This document shows, in pieces, positions 1-10,984 of a stretch of DNA of 64,000 nt. The translations under genes and the position numbers were made by a program. Positions within the stretch are counted from its first letter, which is position 1. Each line of letters opens with the position of its first letter. The DNA lies in NCBI GenBank assembly GCA_021904315.1, contig CM038913.1:9795958-9859957 (forward strand), written 5' to 3'. The notes beneath the pieces were generated by a model. It made no database searches, was not told the origin of the DNA, and worked only from the letters and a program-made list of their open reading frames with translations. Source of the DNA: Sphagnum magellanicum. Its lineage: Eukaryota > Streptophyta > Sphagnopsida > Sphagnales > Sphagnaceae.

Positions 1-1560
1 AGCCCGCATCAAGGCAAGGTCATCCAATTTTTTTTAAAATTAAAATCCATTGGTTATCAATTTCATTGTCAAAGTAATACATCTAATTATCAATTTGGTT
101 GGTTTTTTTTTATAATAAATAATAACCATCAATTATATGCATAAGGGTTGATTCTCAAATGCCTGGTTGAAAACCATGTAGGTTACATTAGGTTAAACCC
201 TAAACCCTATTACATGATCTTTTATTCCTATTTTTTTAAAAATTCTATCATAAACATGTTTAGTGTTCAGACCGAGTCATCTTAGGCAACTCTTCAAAAC
301 AATCTGACCCACTGAAATGAACAATCTCATTGACTATAATATTTTTTTCTTTGCACCTATGGACAACCCTAGGATACTATTACAATGTTTAAGGTCATTA
401 ATTTTAACTCCTAAAAACAATGTTTAAGGTCATTAACTTTAACTCCTAAAAACAATTCAAGGCTCTTATTCTAAGAATCTGATTGGTAATGTAAGTTCCT
501 TGTTCTACTATGAGACTGGTTCATGTATTGTCCAGTTAAAAGTAAGGTATATGAACCTTAAATTGCACACCTACTTTTGCCTCTTAAAGCATGAGATGTA
601 TGGCTTAAAACAGTTTGCTTAATTAACTTCCCATAATTAGCCATGTTCTTAACATATTTAGGACTGAAGGTGGGCCCAAATACCAAATTAAGTGTCACTA
701 AAAGGATCAGCAGCTATTCTTGTGGTGAAAGAATGCCAATGGTTTGGACACAAAGACTCAACTTATTTTTTAATTTAATGTGTTATTACAAAGGTTGCTT
801 TCTAATTCATTTCAAAATATTATGAATTTATTTGCTTAAACTAATTAGGCTATTTTCAAGGCACAATTGACTCATTCAAAACATACATTCAATCATGAAT
901 GAAAACTAAAACAAGCCATTCAAGGCACATTTTTTAACTTTACTACAAAGGCGACAAATGTTTATTAAAAAAACAATGCATGCTTTATTAAAAGCAAATG
1001 GTGGCCAATTTCGAACCTTGATCAACACACTTTCAAGAGATAATTAATTTAGTTAAGGAATTGTTTGAAATAGAGAAAGAAAAAATGTTTGTCCATTTCA
1101 AAATTAGTAGTTATTTTTCACATAACTAAGAACAAACTCATCAAGTTGTATCTAAGGTTGCAAACTTCGCAACTTGTGAGAAACAATTTAATTTTTTGCA
1201 CATTGAATTTTTTGTTTACTATAGAATGGACAACATTCCAAATTTCAAGCTTAACTTGACACTGAAAATGAGGAAATCGAAGACAAGCTTGCATTTTCAA
1301 CAAAGTGACAATGAAGAAGATGACTGAGATGATGCAAATTATGAACAAATGGGCCCAAGGTGAAGAAAGCCCGCCTATTGTGACCTTTCAACCTAATTGG
1401 ACGTAACCAAACAATCCAAGTTACACTGGCTTTGACAACCATGAGCCCCACTAGGATGTGCACGTTGTGAACCAACAAGCTAGACACCAAGATTCAAATG
1501 TAGAATTTCACATGAATTCACAAAGCATCAATGAGCGTGCATCACAATGGAATTCAACTA
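1..1560. other. AT-rich gene-free stretch with a small tandem duplication
   Basis: I see no supported gene here. A 35-base unit beginning CAATGTTTAAGGTCATTAA is present twice in tandem from 383 to about 452. A short telomere-like string (CCCTAAA about twice) lies near 195-209, too short to be a telomere relic. Between about 1310 and 1570 the plus strand hints at a degraded gag-like or linker reading (MNKWAQGEE, then PIVTFQPNW), which I cannot assign to a family. It may belong to the transposon remnant that follows or to an unrelated older insertion. Confidence 0.5.
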
Positions 1561-1599
1561 AACAACATGCATGAAAACAACTATTGAAAAAAAATGGCA

Positions 1600-2900
1600 A
1601 TTAATCTGATGTTGACCTACTGAATGCAATGTTGGCTATTGAAGGTGAATCAAAAATTGTGTCTGCAGCATGATTATGGGGTGTCCCTATCACCTCCTTA
1701 AGAATCACTTAAATGGTGTGACATTAATTAGACGTAGAAGAAAGTTAGGGGTGTTTGAAAATGTAGAAAAAACTACACTTGTAGACTACATCAAACAAAT
1801 GCAAAGGATAGGGCATCCCATCACTTTGACATAGTTGTGGCTGAAGGTAGCAAAAATGACACAAGAAAGGTTGACTCCTTTCAAAAATAAAATCGTAGGT
1901 TGGGGTTGGTTATGATGGTTCAAAAAACATAACCTAGACCTTTCATTACGTGTAGCTCAAGGCCTTGAAGTTGGGTGTGCAAAAGGATTATGCCCTAACA
2001 ATGTAGTGATATTCTACAACAACTTACGTTTCGAGAATATCGAGATGTTTGGACACTAGCAAACAAAAGGAGAGCTGCAAAGAAAGAAGATTTGGCTTAG
2101 TGGGTTTCATTGGCTTTGAAAAAAAATCTCACACCAAGCAACATTTGAAAGGGGTTTGAAACAACTAACATATGGCCATTAGACCCAAATGCAATGCAAG
2201 GTAAGATGCATCCTTCTAAAAACTTCAAAGATGTACAAAAACCAGTTAACATAGATTTGGTTATAGTTGACGACTTGCAAGTATAGGAAATTTGGGAACA
2301 TCTACATTTAATGATGTGCAAAAAACATGCCACTATTTTTGTTGACTTGGAAGGTAGTGGTGTAAATGGATGCAATGATGAAAAGGATGATGAATCAAAT
2401 GGTGGATGTAACTGAAATCATAGCTTGCCAAAAGTTGGGTCAAATTTGGGGTTTGACCACCAAATTCAACAAGTTCACACACCATTGAATGTGTTCGCTA
2501 TGGCAAAAATCAATTCCCATCCACATAGCAACAACCCCACGCCATCAATTTTTTGATTCCTTTTACTTCCTAAAATAAAAATTAGTAGACCTTAAGAGTA
2601 GTTAGGTGAGGAAGCACTGATTGATTGCACAAAATCAATCATGATGATGTCAAAACGTTATTTAATAGCTTTAAAACATGAAAAGATGTTTAGGAAGGAA
2701 GCAACTACTAGAAAAAGGGATGATAGGAGCAAAAAACTTGCTAAAAAAAAGGATCCTAAACAAAATAGACAAAGTAGAAACAAAACATTAACAACTATTA
2801 GATAGAGAAGCAAAAAGAAGGTTTGATGATGCTTGGTTAGCAAAAAGCATTACAAAGCAATGGGACACATTCCATGTAACAATTTGAGCTAGACTTTCGC
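1600..2900 (+). mobile_element. Decayed CENP-B/pogo-like DDE DNA transposon
   Basis: Conceptual reading of the plus strand gives, in order, the hallmarks of a CENP-B-type helix-turn-helix transposase. First come SLKNHLNGVTLIRRRK, VDYIKQMQRIGHP, LKVAKMTQERLTPFKNKI, a WF..HNLDLSLRVAQGLEVG stretch and CPNNVVIFYNNL (about 1680-2030). Then come the C-terminal signatures GFETTNIWPLDPNAM (about 2150-2200) and a charged lysine-rich tail (about 2610-2830). The segment between FYNNL and GFETT, where the whole DDE catalytic core should lie, is missing, so the copy is internally deleted. Several stops and at least one frameshift interrupt the rest. In intact relatives this enzyme cuts and pastes the element. 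I could not find terminal inverted repeats. Family assignment rests on motif order recognised by eye. Confidence 0.7.
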
Positions 2901-3915
2901 CAAATTCTTACACCATTCCATTTTGTGGCTTAACGTTTCTTATATGCCACCACAACATGAAGGTTGTGATGGAAAAAATGAAAGTAAAGCGAATAGGAAG
3001 TGAATGTAATGATTTGCAAGTAATCAAAACTCCATGGGTGTATAAACCTTTGTTATATTCTTTACCAGTCTTGTGAAGTGTTGCAATTTGTTGAAGTTCT
3101 ACTATGATTCATGCAGGCAAGCCAAAAGTACTCACCCTCCATGCAACCATTATGAGTTACATCAAAGTGTTATTGGCCATTACTTTAGAATGAGGTGGGT
3201 GTAGATAGAACATTGCAAATGATTAGAACATTAGAGTTGCAATTTTATTTTATCTTGTGGGAAACATAAAGAAGAAAACGTGGGAACCAATGACCATTTT
3301 TGGGTCAAAATGACCTTTTTCACACCTTATAAGGCTAAGTAGTAGTTTAAAATATGTGACATTTGTATTGAATTTATATTACTTGGTATTAGTTTTGAGC
3401 TTGGCATGTATTTATTCAAGGAAAGTCCAAAGTTGGTATTATGTTTGCTTAAAAACCTTATTATAATGTAATGAACTCCATTCCCAATGCAACATGTCAT
3501 TATTTTGTCATTTATGTATCACCATCTAGGCCTATTAAATGTGCACATTAACATGCATAATTGTCACATTTATAACTCACAATGTGTGCACACAATATAA
3601 AACATCACACGTGTAGGCTTGACAACTATCCAAATATGCCCCCCTTATATGTCATTTTTGATGTATGTACTTGAAAATTCACAACTAATTCATCCTTGGT
3701 CAAAAAAATAAAATTCCAACTAATTTCAACATTTGATCCATTTGTTAATCAGAAGGGAAAAGATCCATATTTAATTTTTTTTATTATTGGGAGGACTTAA
3801 AAAATTGTTCATTTAAGGTTCACATACCTTAGTTGTTGGCAAAACCAAAAATCTATGTACCAATTTTGATTGAGGTTCCTATATACACCCAAAAATCACA
3901 AAGAACATAGGTAGG
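2900..3915. other. AT-rich gene-free stretch
   Basis: No open frame with recognisable content was found. The first part may be the 3' flank of the CENP-B-like transposon, since no boundary is visible. The remainder is AT-rich noncoding sequence without tandem structure that I could see. Confidence 0.4.
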
Positions 3916-4205
3916 CAAAAAATATTCTTGCAACCAATGAGGTGAGGTAGCATCCACCCAAGGGGGCCTAGGTTTTTTTTCTTTTGGGGAAAGGGTGGAA
4001 TGTTGGAATTTTGTTGTTCCCAATGTGTTTTCAATGTTGTCCCATCTCATTTTCAATGTGTTCCAAAGGTTCCCAATGTGTTCCTCAACATGTTCCCAAT
4101 AGTTTCTCATTTTATCCCATATCTTTGGCCCGAAGTTCTACTATTGTAACCTATATAAATAGCCCACTGGAGGAGATTGCAACATAGATATATATTTTGG
4201 GGTTC
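3915..4205 (+). repeat. GTTCCC-rich repeat, copy A
   Basis: This segment carries the same ordered signals as three copies near 22.6-23.7 kb. They are a GCAACCAATGAGG-like start, a T/G-rich tract, several spaced TGTTCCC or GTTCCCAATGTGTT words, a CCTCATTTT-like word, ATCCCATAT...TTTGGC, and a TATA-like box (CCTATATAAATAG at about 4151) followed by CCCACTGGAGGAG and TTTTGGGG. The promoter-like TATA block at a fixed place suggests an LTR or other promoter-bearing repeat. If it is an LTR it is a solo, old copy. No coding part is attached. Confidence 0.55.
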
Positions 4206-4836
4206 TCCAAAGCTTGATTTTTAAATTTTGAATATTAATCAAAGTTGAAAATGGTGAGAAACAAATCCATTATGAAGGATATGGAGCTTTGGAACATAGG
4301 GTGTGGCAAGTCATTACACCTCTTGTGCTTTTTTTATTGGGGCATAGATGTATGGCATCATCTCCAAATAATTGTGTAGTGTGTTTTTTCATAATAGACT
4401 TTGTTGTGTGTCTTTTTTGGGGTTGTTTTGTGTTTGGGTTTCTAGGTAGGTTTAAGGTGCATTGCTCTAAGGTTGTGAAATGGAGTGTTGTAGCAAAGGT
4501 GGTGCTTGTAGGAGGCCTTTCATAATTGAAAGTGGTGAAGGTACACTTGTGTCATGACACAAAAAGGGTCTAGGATGGAATTGGAAATGGTTTGAGGCCA
4601 TCTTTTGCCAATTGTGTGTGGCAAAATGTTAAAGGCCCATGAGATGATCCTATGCTAGTTGAAAAGGGTGACCCAACAATAGAAGGGATGTGAAAGTTGT
4701 TTTTTTTTTCCGAATGAAGAATCTTGACCTTAAAGCTACAAAAGCCACACTCGAAGATGGTACACTCATAGTTATGCATTTGTTTATTTTTAAAGACACT
4801 GAATGTTTGGTGTAAGTAAACCAAAAAGTAATCAAA
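4205..4836. other. AT-rich gene-free stretch
   Basis: No supported feature. Short open frames on both strands are without recognisable motifs and look like chance. Confidence 0.4.
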
Positions 4837-5215
4837 GCTAAGATGTTGTATTTGCAAGATTATTAAATGATTGTGAACTTTGTAAGAAATAAACATTCAC
4901 CTTTTGTCATTAATTATTGGTTTGTTAATCTAAATCATAATGTACATGTGGTAAGATTATGTTTAATTGTTTGTTAGGGCTAAGATGTTGTGTTTGTAAT
5001 ATTATTAACTAATTGTGAATTTTGTAATAAATAAACATTTATATTTTATTTTCAATTTTTTATTTGCTAATCTAAATCATAATGTAGGGGTGGTAAGATT
5101 ATGTTTAATTTCTTGTTAGGGCTAAGATGTCATATTTTTAAGATTATTAAGTGATTTTGAACTTTGTAAGAAATAAACAATCACCTTTTGTTTCCAATTC
5201 TTGGTTTGTTTTCAA
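4837..5215 (+). repeat. 142-base tandem repeat, about 2.7 copies
   Basis: The word GCTAAGATGT starts at 4837, 4979 and 5121, exactly 142 bases apart each time. Each copy continues with a conserved layout: AAGATTATTAA, GTGAACTTTGTAAGAAATAA, ACCTTTTGT, GGTTTGTTAATCTAAATC and ATTATGTTTAATT. The third copy breaks off within the TTGGTTTGTT block. Copies differ by scattered substitutions, so this is an old local duplication rather than a young satellite. Confidence 0.85.
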
Positions 5216-6230
5216 AATTTCAGTTGGGAAATACTTTTCGACCTTAACACCATATTGGGTTTGGACCCCAAAAAAATCATCAACACAATGAAACAACATT
5301 ACTATGTAACCTCGGAAGTTGGGGAGGGGTGGGAGACATCATTGGCGATTAAAAATGAAACCACTAGTAAATTGATGGCAATACTTATCAATTGTGACTT
5401 TTGTTTCATCCCTTCCAAGTTTTGTTTTGATTTCTCACACCATACTAAACGATGTTATAAGGGGCAGGCAAATAAATGAGTGACATAAAAAAAGAAGCTT
5501 CCCACATAAGGAGGTAATGGTTTTATGAAAAAGGGGGAGAGGGCAAATCTAAATGGTGGTGAAGCCAATAATAAATGAGTTGCCCTCCCATTCACTCGTA
5601 TGGATAACTTGCAAGCTAACTAGCTAAGTAAATAATCTAAATATGTGAAGGTCCATAATGATTATAAATAAAATAAAAATGATTTGTTATAGTGATTCAT
5701 AAGAAGAATAATGTGGCACGAGTAGGCAAGTGGGCACCAAAGTGGTCACATATGTCTAGGCTCCCATAATTTTTTAAAATTCTAACAAAATAAATGTAGG
5801 GGAAGAAATAAAGGTTATGGTCATTGTGCACACTCGGGGTCTAGTTTTAGGAATTATGAAGGAGCAAAAGTGTTTTTGAAAAAAAAAAAAAGTTCATGAG
5901 GGGTGGGGGATTGAAAAGTAAGAGTTGACATGGTCCCAATTTTAGTGGATTGATTATCCTTCCAATCTCAAAAAACAAGGTGAGCAACAACGAGGCCATA
6001 ACTTTGGACCTTAGTGAAAGTGACAAGGTGCAAAGGGTGAAAAAACACCTACTTCATGAGGCTACCATGACATGGTCACCCCAAAAATTCATGGAAACCA
6101 AAAAAACCATGAAATAAAAATTGTTAATGGAAGGAGAATTTCAAAGTGGTGGTGAAAGTTCCTTACTCATGATTTTCTCCCAACTTTTTAATAAAATGTT
6201 TTCATACACTCCAATGTTGATGCCTATAAA
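5215..6230. other. AT-rich gene-free stretch, possible downstream part of the retroelement fossil
   Basis: No gene is supported. If the minus-strand retroelement that follows once had a reverse transcriptase part downstream of its methyltransferase domain, it would lie here, but I recognised no such motifs. The stretch includes an A-run at about 5880-5891. Confidence 0.35.
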
Positions 6231-9200
6231 CATCGTTGTCAACATCCATAAACAAAACAAGATAACATTTCATAAACATAATACATACATCCAACACATG
6301 AAGGAGGGTGGGTTGGTGGAGAATAATGAACAAAGTGATTATGTTCTCTTAAACAAAAACTAATTATCCATGTGAGGCAGTTCAAATCCATGACTTGCCC
6401 CAAAATTTGCCTACAATCCTCTTTGAAAGACCAAACATAATAATAATATTGGTGTGAAAACCCATGACCCATTCCCTTTCATCCACATTGGGTTCCTCCA
6501 TGCAAAGGGACTTGGAATCCTAAACCATCCCCAATCCTCCAACTTGAAATGCATGAAAATGTAAATAACTCAAAAAAGTTGGTGGGAATGCCCTTGGAAG
6601 CCCAACCCTATTAACCACAACTCAAGGTGGCCAATCATCATGACAAACTACACATGAATGACAACTTACATCCAATATGTCATCCACCAAGCATGTGGGT
6701 GACCTCATAATGAACTAATATGCATTATGAATCACTTTTGGTGGTGTTAGGTTAATCCACATCCATTGAAACTAATCGGAATGTGAACTGACTAATGTAG
6801 CATCCATCTGCATTTGCTCCCCAATCCAATCCCAAATCTAATGCCATGCTACCAACACAATTGGCCAATAATCCCCCAAAGGTGGGACATTCTGCAACAT
6901 GTATGAACACGAATGCATGTCATGTGTGGTTTGAATTTTGCAAATGTTGCAACACATGAATCAACTTCCAAAAAAAATCATGACTTGGGGTTTGAAAGGC
7001 CTTAACTTGTGTTAACCTATGAAGAGCCCTAACATGGCCATTTTGAAATGACTAGATCTATTGGCCCAATCTTGTCCAAATCATGCACCCCCAACAATGT
7101 GATGTTGTTTGGTAAGAAATGATAGTAGCTTTGAATTATCGATGTGGGCAACAAATCAAAATGTTGTTGTCGCAACATCATAATGTAGTGCAAGAAGGCT
7201 TGTTGAGCTTGTAGATCCTTTCCATGTAATGATATCACCATACTCTATTGCCAAATTGAAAAACCACAATTAGTCTTTTATTAATGCTTCCAAAAAATTC
7301 CAACAAAAACATATCCCATCCATAAAAATGTGCCATTAGATGACCTTAATGTCTAATGGTTTGAAACTTGGTGGTCTAAATCTCGAATCCATGAATGACT
7401 ATGGGTTTGGTGATGGCAAAAGATGCCAAGCTTGGTGAATGAGATGATTGGTTGATGTTTGCAACTTTGACAAAGTCCCCCATGGTGGTTTGGGATCCAA
7501 TGGTGAGGCTTGAATGAATGGCCTTCCATTAACATTTGACATCTCTAGTTCAATACTAAGGGGCCTATCATAATCATGGATGTTACATTCCAATAAATCA
7601 AATTCATGGTTCAAAGCCCTAAAAATCTAACAAAACATATTGTTTTGTGGGACTTTCCTACTTGCCCCTCAATGAAAGTAACTAGTAGAAAAACCTTACA
7701 ACTATCTCTTATTTGCTACCATGGTCAATGGGTGGTTTCATGCCAAAGTCCAAACTAACCCCTAGGGAGTATAAAATTGCCCTTTCAACCAATACACCAT
7801 ATGATGTAACATGTGTAACCATTGTATGGGCATGCATTGTGGTGTAGTTTGCAGGTTTGGTGGGGTTAATTTGGATGACAACCTCATGTTTGATTAATTA
7901 TTGAGCTCTCTTTAACATGCCCATTGATGTCAAAATATGGTATGGCCATGGCTTCAAATTAGCATCAATCAAACCTAGACCTTCCATTGTTGTTTTACCC
8001 AACATCAGAAGTCAAACACTTGAATCCAACAAAAACCTTTCAGGTCAGTGATGTTCCCATCAACTTAAAAACTCCATCCTCCTTACCTACCACAACCATA
8101 CTAAGAATAATGCATGCCCGATCAACGGGTGGTTGTGTTAGGAGTTTTTAGAACTTGACTATTGCATGCTAAGGTGGCATTTCCATGACAAATGGATAGT
8201 TGGTTCTAGGAACATCATGATGTTACAAGTCTTGATTCATCAATTAATGTATCTAACATCCCCATGGTATTCCCATCTTCATATAATGTGGTTGCCAAAT
8301 GAAACATTATTGTTGGTAGAAAATTAGGCATAACCAAAGTTGTGGTAGAAAATAATCGTGTTTAACATAATGTTATTGCCGCCCCCAACAAACTTGTTGG
8401 TGTTTTTGTTCCAAAGGTGGAACTAGACATCTTTTTAATTGTAACCAACATACCAACAAAAGTAGACCCCCTCATAGGGTTGAAAATTGTGTCCACCAAC
8501 ACAAAGGATTATGGTAAATGAACATGACTTTGGGCTTCCTCACATTGAAGATCTAACCTTTCATCAACACCTCATGGTTCTAACACATGGGCACTTGTTT
8601 TAATCACAAATGTTTTTTTTGAAACCGTGATTAGGTTTCCATCATCGACCACCTCTAAAATATGATCCCCAAGAATTTCCAAAATGTCATTATCTAGGGC
8701 TCATGGCCTTGAAAATTTGGCCCCACAAAAATATTATGAATTTGAACTAGAAGATGACGTGTTTTTTTTATCTTGGGGCATCGTTGACATAGGCACATTG
8801 GATTTCAAATGTGCCACCATACTTGTCACCAAAACCTCTAGTTGTGCAATACATACCTCCATGGTGTTGGGTTGGTTTGGAGTTGGTTTGGTGGATGGCC
8901 GTTTGTTGGGCACACATTTTTTTTTATAGTCCTTGCCAAAACTTCGAGACTTCCCTACATTTATCACCTAGGATTAACCTTGTTGATGCTTAGGGTGTAG
9001 TATGAAACAATGGTTTGCATCATGGTCATCAACCTCATAATGAAATCAAGGTTAATTAATTGGGGTGAGGGTTAATAGTAGTCATTTGAAAAAAATTAGG
9101 GCAACCTTCCTTTGGTGAGGCCCACCACATTTCCAACATTTATCTTCTTTCCCATGTTCCACAAAACATGACGAGGAACCACCATTGGGTTCCTATTTAG
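6230..9200 (-). mobile_element. Retroelement fossil with gag zinc knuckle, retropepsin-like and C5-DNA-methyltransferase parts
   Basis: Reading the minus strand from 9200 downwards shows a zinc-knuckle word (CWKCGGPHQR, about 9100-9150). A retropepsin-like region follows (about 8060-7650, with VIQINPTKPANYTTM and YGVLVERAILYSLGVSLDF), then a linker ending SPLDPKPPWGTLSKL. Last comes a cytosine-C5 methyltransferase domain (about 7345-6300). Methyltransferase signatures are LPNNITLLG, then GPIDLVISKWPC (the catalytic PC motif IV), LQNVPPLGD (motif VI region), HSDRFQWMWINLTPP, and LGQVMDLNCLTW (motif X-like end). The order gag, protease, methyltransferase matches retrotransposons that have captured a DNA methyltransferase. 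The copy is broken many times over and looks old. No reverse transcriptase, integrase or LTR could be assigned. Confidence 0.75.
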
Positions 9201-9440
9201 GCATGTTGCCCTTTTATCGTATAACCTTGGTTAATTGACTACTTACTTACTAACTCAAAGGTGTTGAGGAATTATAACACTATTATAATTCATAGTTTTT
9301 CAAAAGGTCAAAGCTGACTAACAAGTTAATTTCTATTACTAAACATGTACATTTTGATTACATGCATATGGATTTAATGACATTTGCATTTTTTATTGTT
9401 AAATTTGACTTCAATAACCCATTCGATTATATGTCAAATT
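9200..9440. other. AT-rich spacer
   Basis: No feature recognised. A CACTATTATAATTC word near 9279 could be the lost left end of the composite repeat that follows, but I would not rely on it. Confidence 0.3.
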
Positions 9441-9446
9441 AAACAT

Positions 9447-10115
9447 TTAATCAAGTTGGACAAAAAAATGACCACTTGAATCAAAATGACCAATGGTTTT
9501 TAGTCAACTAAGACATCTAATTAAGTTGGACAAAGCAAAATGACATCATTAGTCAAGATGGATAATGGTGTTCTAATCAAATGGGACATCCTATGCTACT
9601 TAATTAATGAAGATAACTACTAACTAGGCTAGGCAATAGGCTAAGCCTACCTACATAACAACTTACATACCTACCTACCTACCTCCCTCCCTCCCTTTTA
9701 TACTAATTCCCACTTACCATCTGAAATTTCGAGGATGGCTTATGCATGAACGTAAAGCTTGAACTTGGAGTTTTATCTAATAGCTTAAAACTTAATGTGA
9801 TTTAATCCACCTTCATGGATAAATGTGTCCATACAATATTAGAAAAAATGGTTTTTCAAACGATTCAAATTGGTTAATTGGTTTTTTTATAATAATGGCA
9901 TGTCCATTTTGATTAGAGCCTCGAAACATGTATTTTTTAACCAATCAACTTGACTAGAGTGCCTTATTTGACCAATACATTTAATCAAGTTAAACCACTT
10001 TAGTCAAAATGGCCAATGGGTTTTAATTAAATGGGACATCTAATAAAATTGAACATAAAAATTGGACATAATTAGTCAAAATGACCAATGTTCTTTAAGC
10101 AAATGGGACATCTTA
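9447..10115 (+). repeat. Direct pair of ATGACCAATGG/AAATGGGACATC repeat blocks
   Basis: Two blocks, about 9447-9595 and about 9978-10115, share the same word order. They start ATTTAATCAAGTT, then have TCAAAATGACCAATGG or TCAAAATGGCCAATGG, AAGACATCT or GGGACATCTAAT, AGTTGGACA-like, TAGTCAA, and AAATGGGACATC.TATGC. The dense short words resemble the subterminal repeats of CACTA-type DNA transposons. A CACTA-like terminus lies further on at 10971-10984, which would fit. Confidence 0.5.
9640..9705 (+). repeat. CCTA/CCTC microsatellite
   Basis: Short run of CCTACCTA and CCTCCCTC tetranucleotides, the same motif as the larger tract at 10.1-10.5 kb. Confidence 0.8.
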
Positions 10116-10129
10116 TGCCTATTACATAT

Positions 10130-10510
10130 TTACTTCCTACCTCCCACTTATAATTTTACAACCTATTTACCAACCCACTTATAACCTACCTACATATTAA
10201 CTACCTACCTACCTACCCACCTACTTAAATGTAGTATCTACGTATCTACCCACCCACCTACATAAATGTACTACCTACCTACTTATCCACCCACCTATAA
10301 CCTACCTACATATTAATTACCTACCTACCTACCCACCCACCCACCCACCTACATGGATGTACTACCTACCTACCTACCTACCCACACACCTATTTACATA
10401 CACGTACCACCTGCATACCCACCTACTTATTTACTTACTCACCCACAACCTATCTACATACCTACCGACCCACCCATTTCCTACTACCTACCTACCTTCG
10501 TACCTCATAA
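10130..10510 (+). repeat. Degenerate CTAC/CCAC microsatellite tract
   Basis: About 380 bases made almost entirely of CTAC, CCAC and related tetranucleotides with short interruptions (TTATAACCTACCTACATATT, ATGTACTACC). The interruptions recur, so part of the tract grew by duplication of larger blocks. The same microsatellite motif reappears near 12.25 and 13.35-13.49 kb and in short form near 39.3 and 40.3 kb. Confidence 0.85.
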
Positions 10511-10578
10511 TCTTATAATGATGTGTTGAAATAAACATGTGAAATAAATGAATTGACAAATGTTGAACACATTTTAAT

Positions 10579-10680
10579 GGTGTGGCTCATTAGTTAAGGA
10601 CTTGGTTTATCATTGGGAAGGTCAAGGGTTCAATTCCTAACATTATAACCTATGTACATGCTTAATGGGCTAAGGTAGGT
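10579..10680 (+). repeat. tRNA-derived SINE-like body, copy 1
   Basis: TGGCTCATTAGTTAAGG (10583-10599) resembles a pol III A box. GGGTTCAATTCC (10626-10637) is a good B box at tRNA-like distance, followed by AACATT. The tail is a TAGG/TTAGG-rich run that merges into the local GGTAGG/CCTACC microsatellite. The same arrangement recurs at 12421-12495. A tRNA gene is excluded because no cloverleaf stems close around the boxes. Confidence 0.6.
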
Positions 10681-10799
10681 TAAGTAGGATATATTAAGTT
10701 AGGTTAAGGTAGGTCAAATAGGATAGGGTAAAGTAGGCTACCACCTACCTACTTGCCTTTTTACGACCTATCTACCTACCTACATGCCACAATTTCTTT

Positions 10800-10984
10800 T
10801 TTGATGAGGGCAAAATTTGACCAATCAAATGGTCCATACCTTATTAATAAAAAAACCACCCTCGTCATAATGGAGATGTCAAAATCAACTTGTTTAAAAT
10901 GACGGAGTGGTTTTTTTGACCCCTATTCAAACTGGGTATTTTTTAATTAAATATTCCAAAAAAAAACCAATTTTTCTAGTAGTG
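10800..10984 (+). mobile_element. CACTA-like right end, copy 1
   Basis: The segment ends with TTTTTCTAGTAGTG at 10971-10984, the reverse complement of CACTACTAGAAAAA, a common CACTA terminal inverted repeat. Upstream are ATCAAATGGTCCA, AAAAAACCACCCTCG, AAAATCAACTTGT and GGTTTTTTTGA words that recur in the same order before a similar end at 12879-12890. No transposase is present, so if real this is a non-autonomous element. The left end was not identified. Confidence 0.45.

Noticed and set aside
195-209. Telomeric repeat CCCTAAA
   Set aside because: Only about two units in ordinary AT-rich DNA.
4570-4896. 108-codon minus-strand open frame
   Set aside because: No motif, overlaps the 142-base tandem repeat at one end, AT-rich codons; likely chance.
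5215-6230. Reverse transcriptase of the methyltransferase-bearing retroelement
   Set aside because: I looked for RT, RNase H and integrase words on the minus strand and found none I could support.
10579-10650. Functional tRNA gene
   Set aside because: Has A- and B-box-like words but no acceptor or anticodon stems. Better read as a SINE body.
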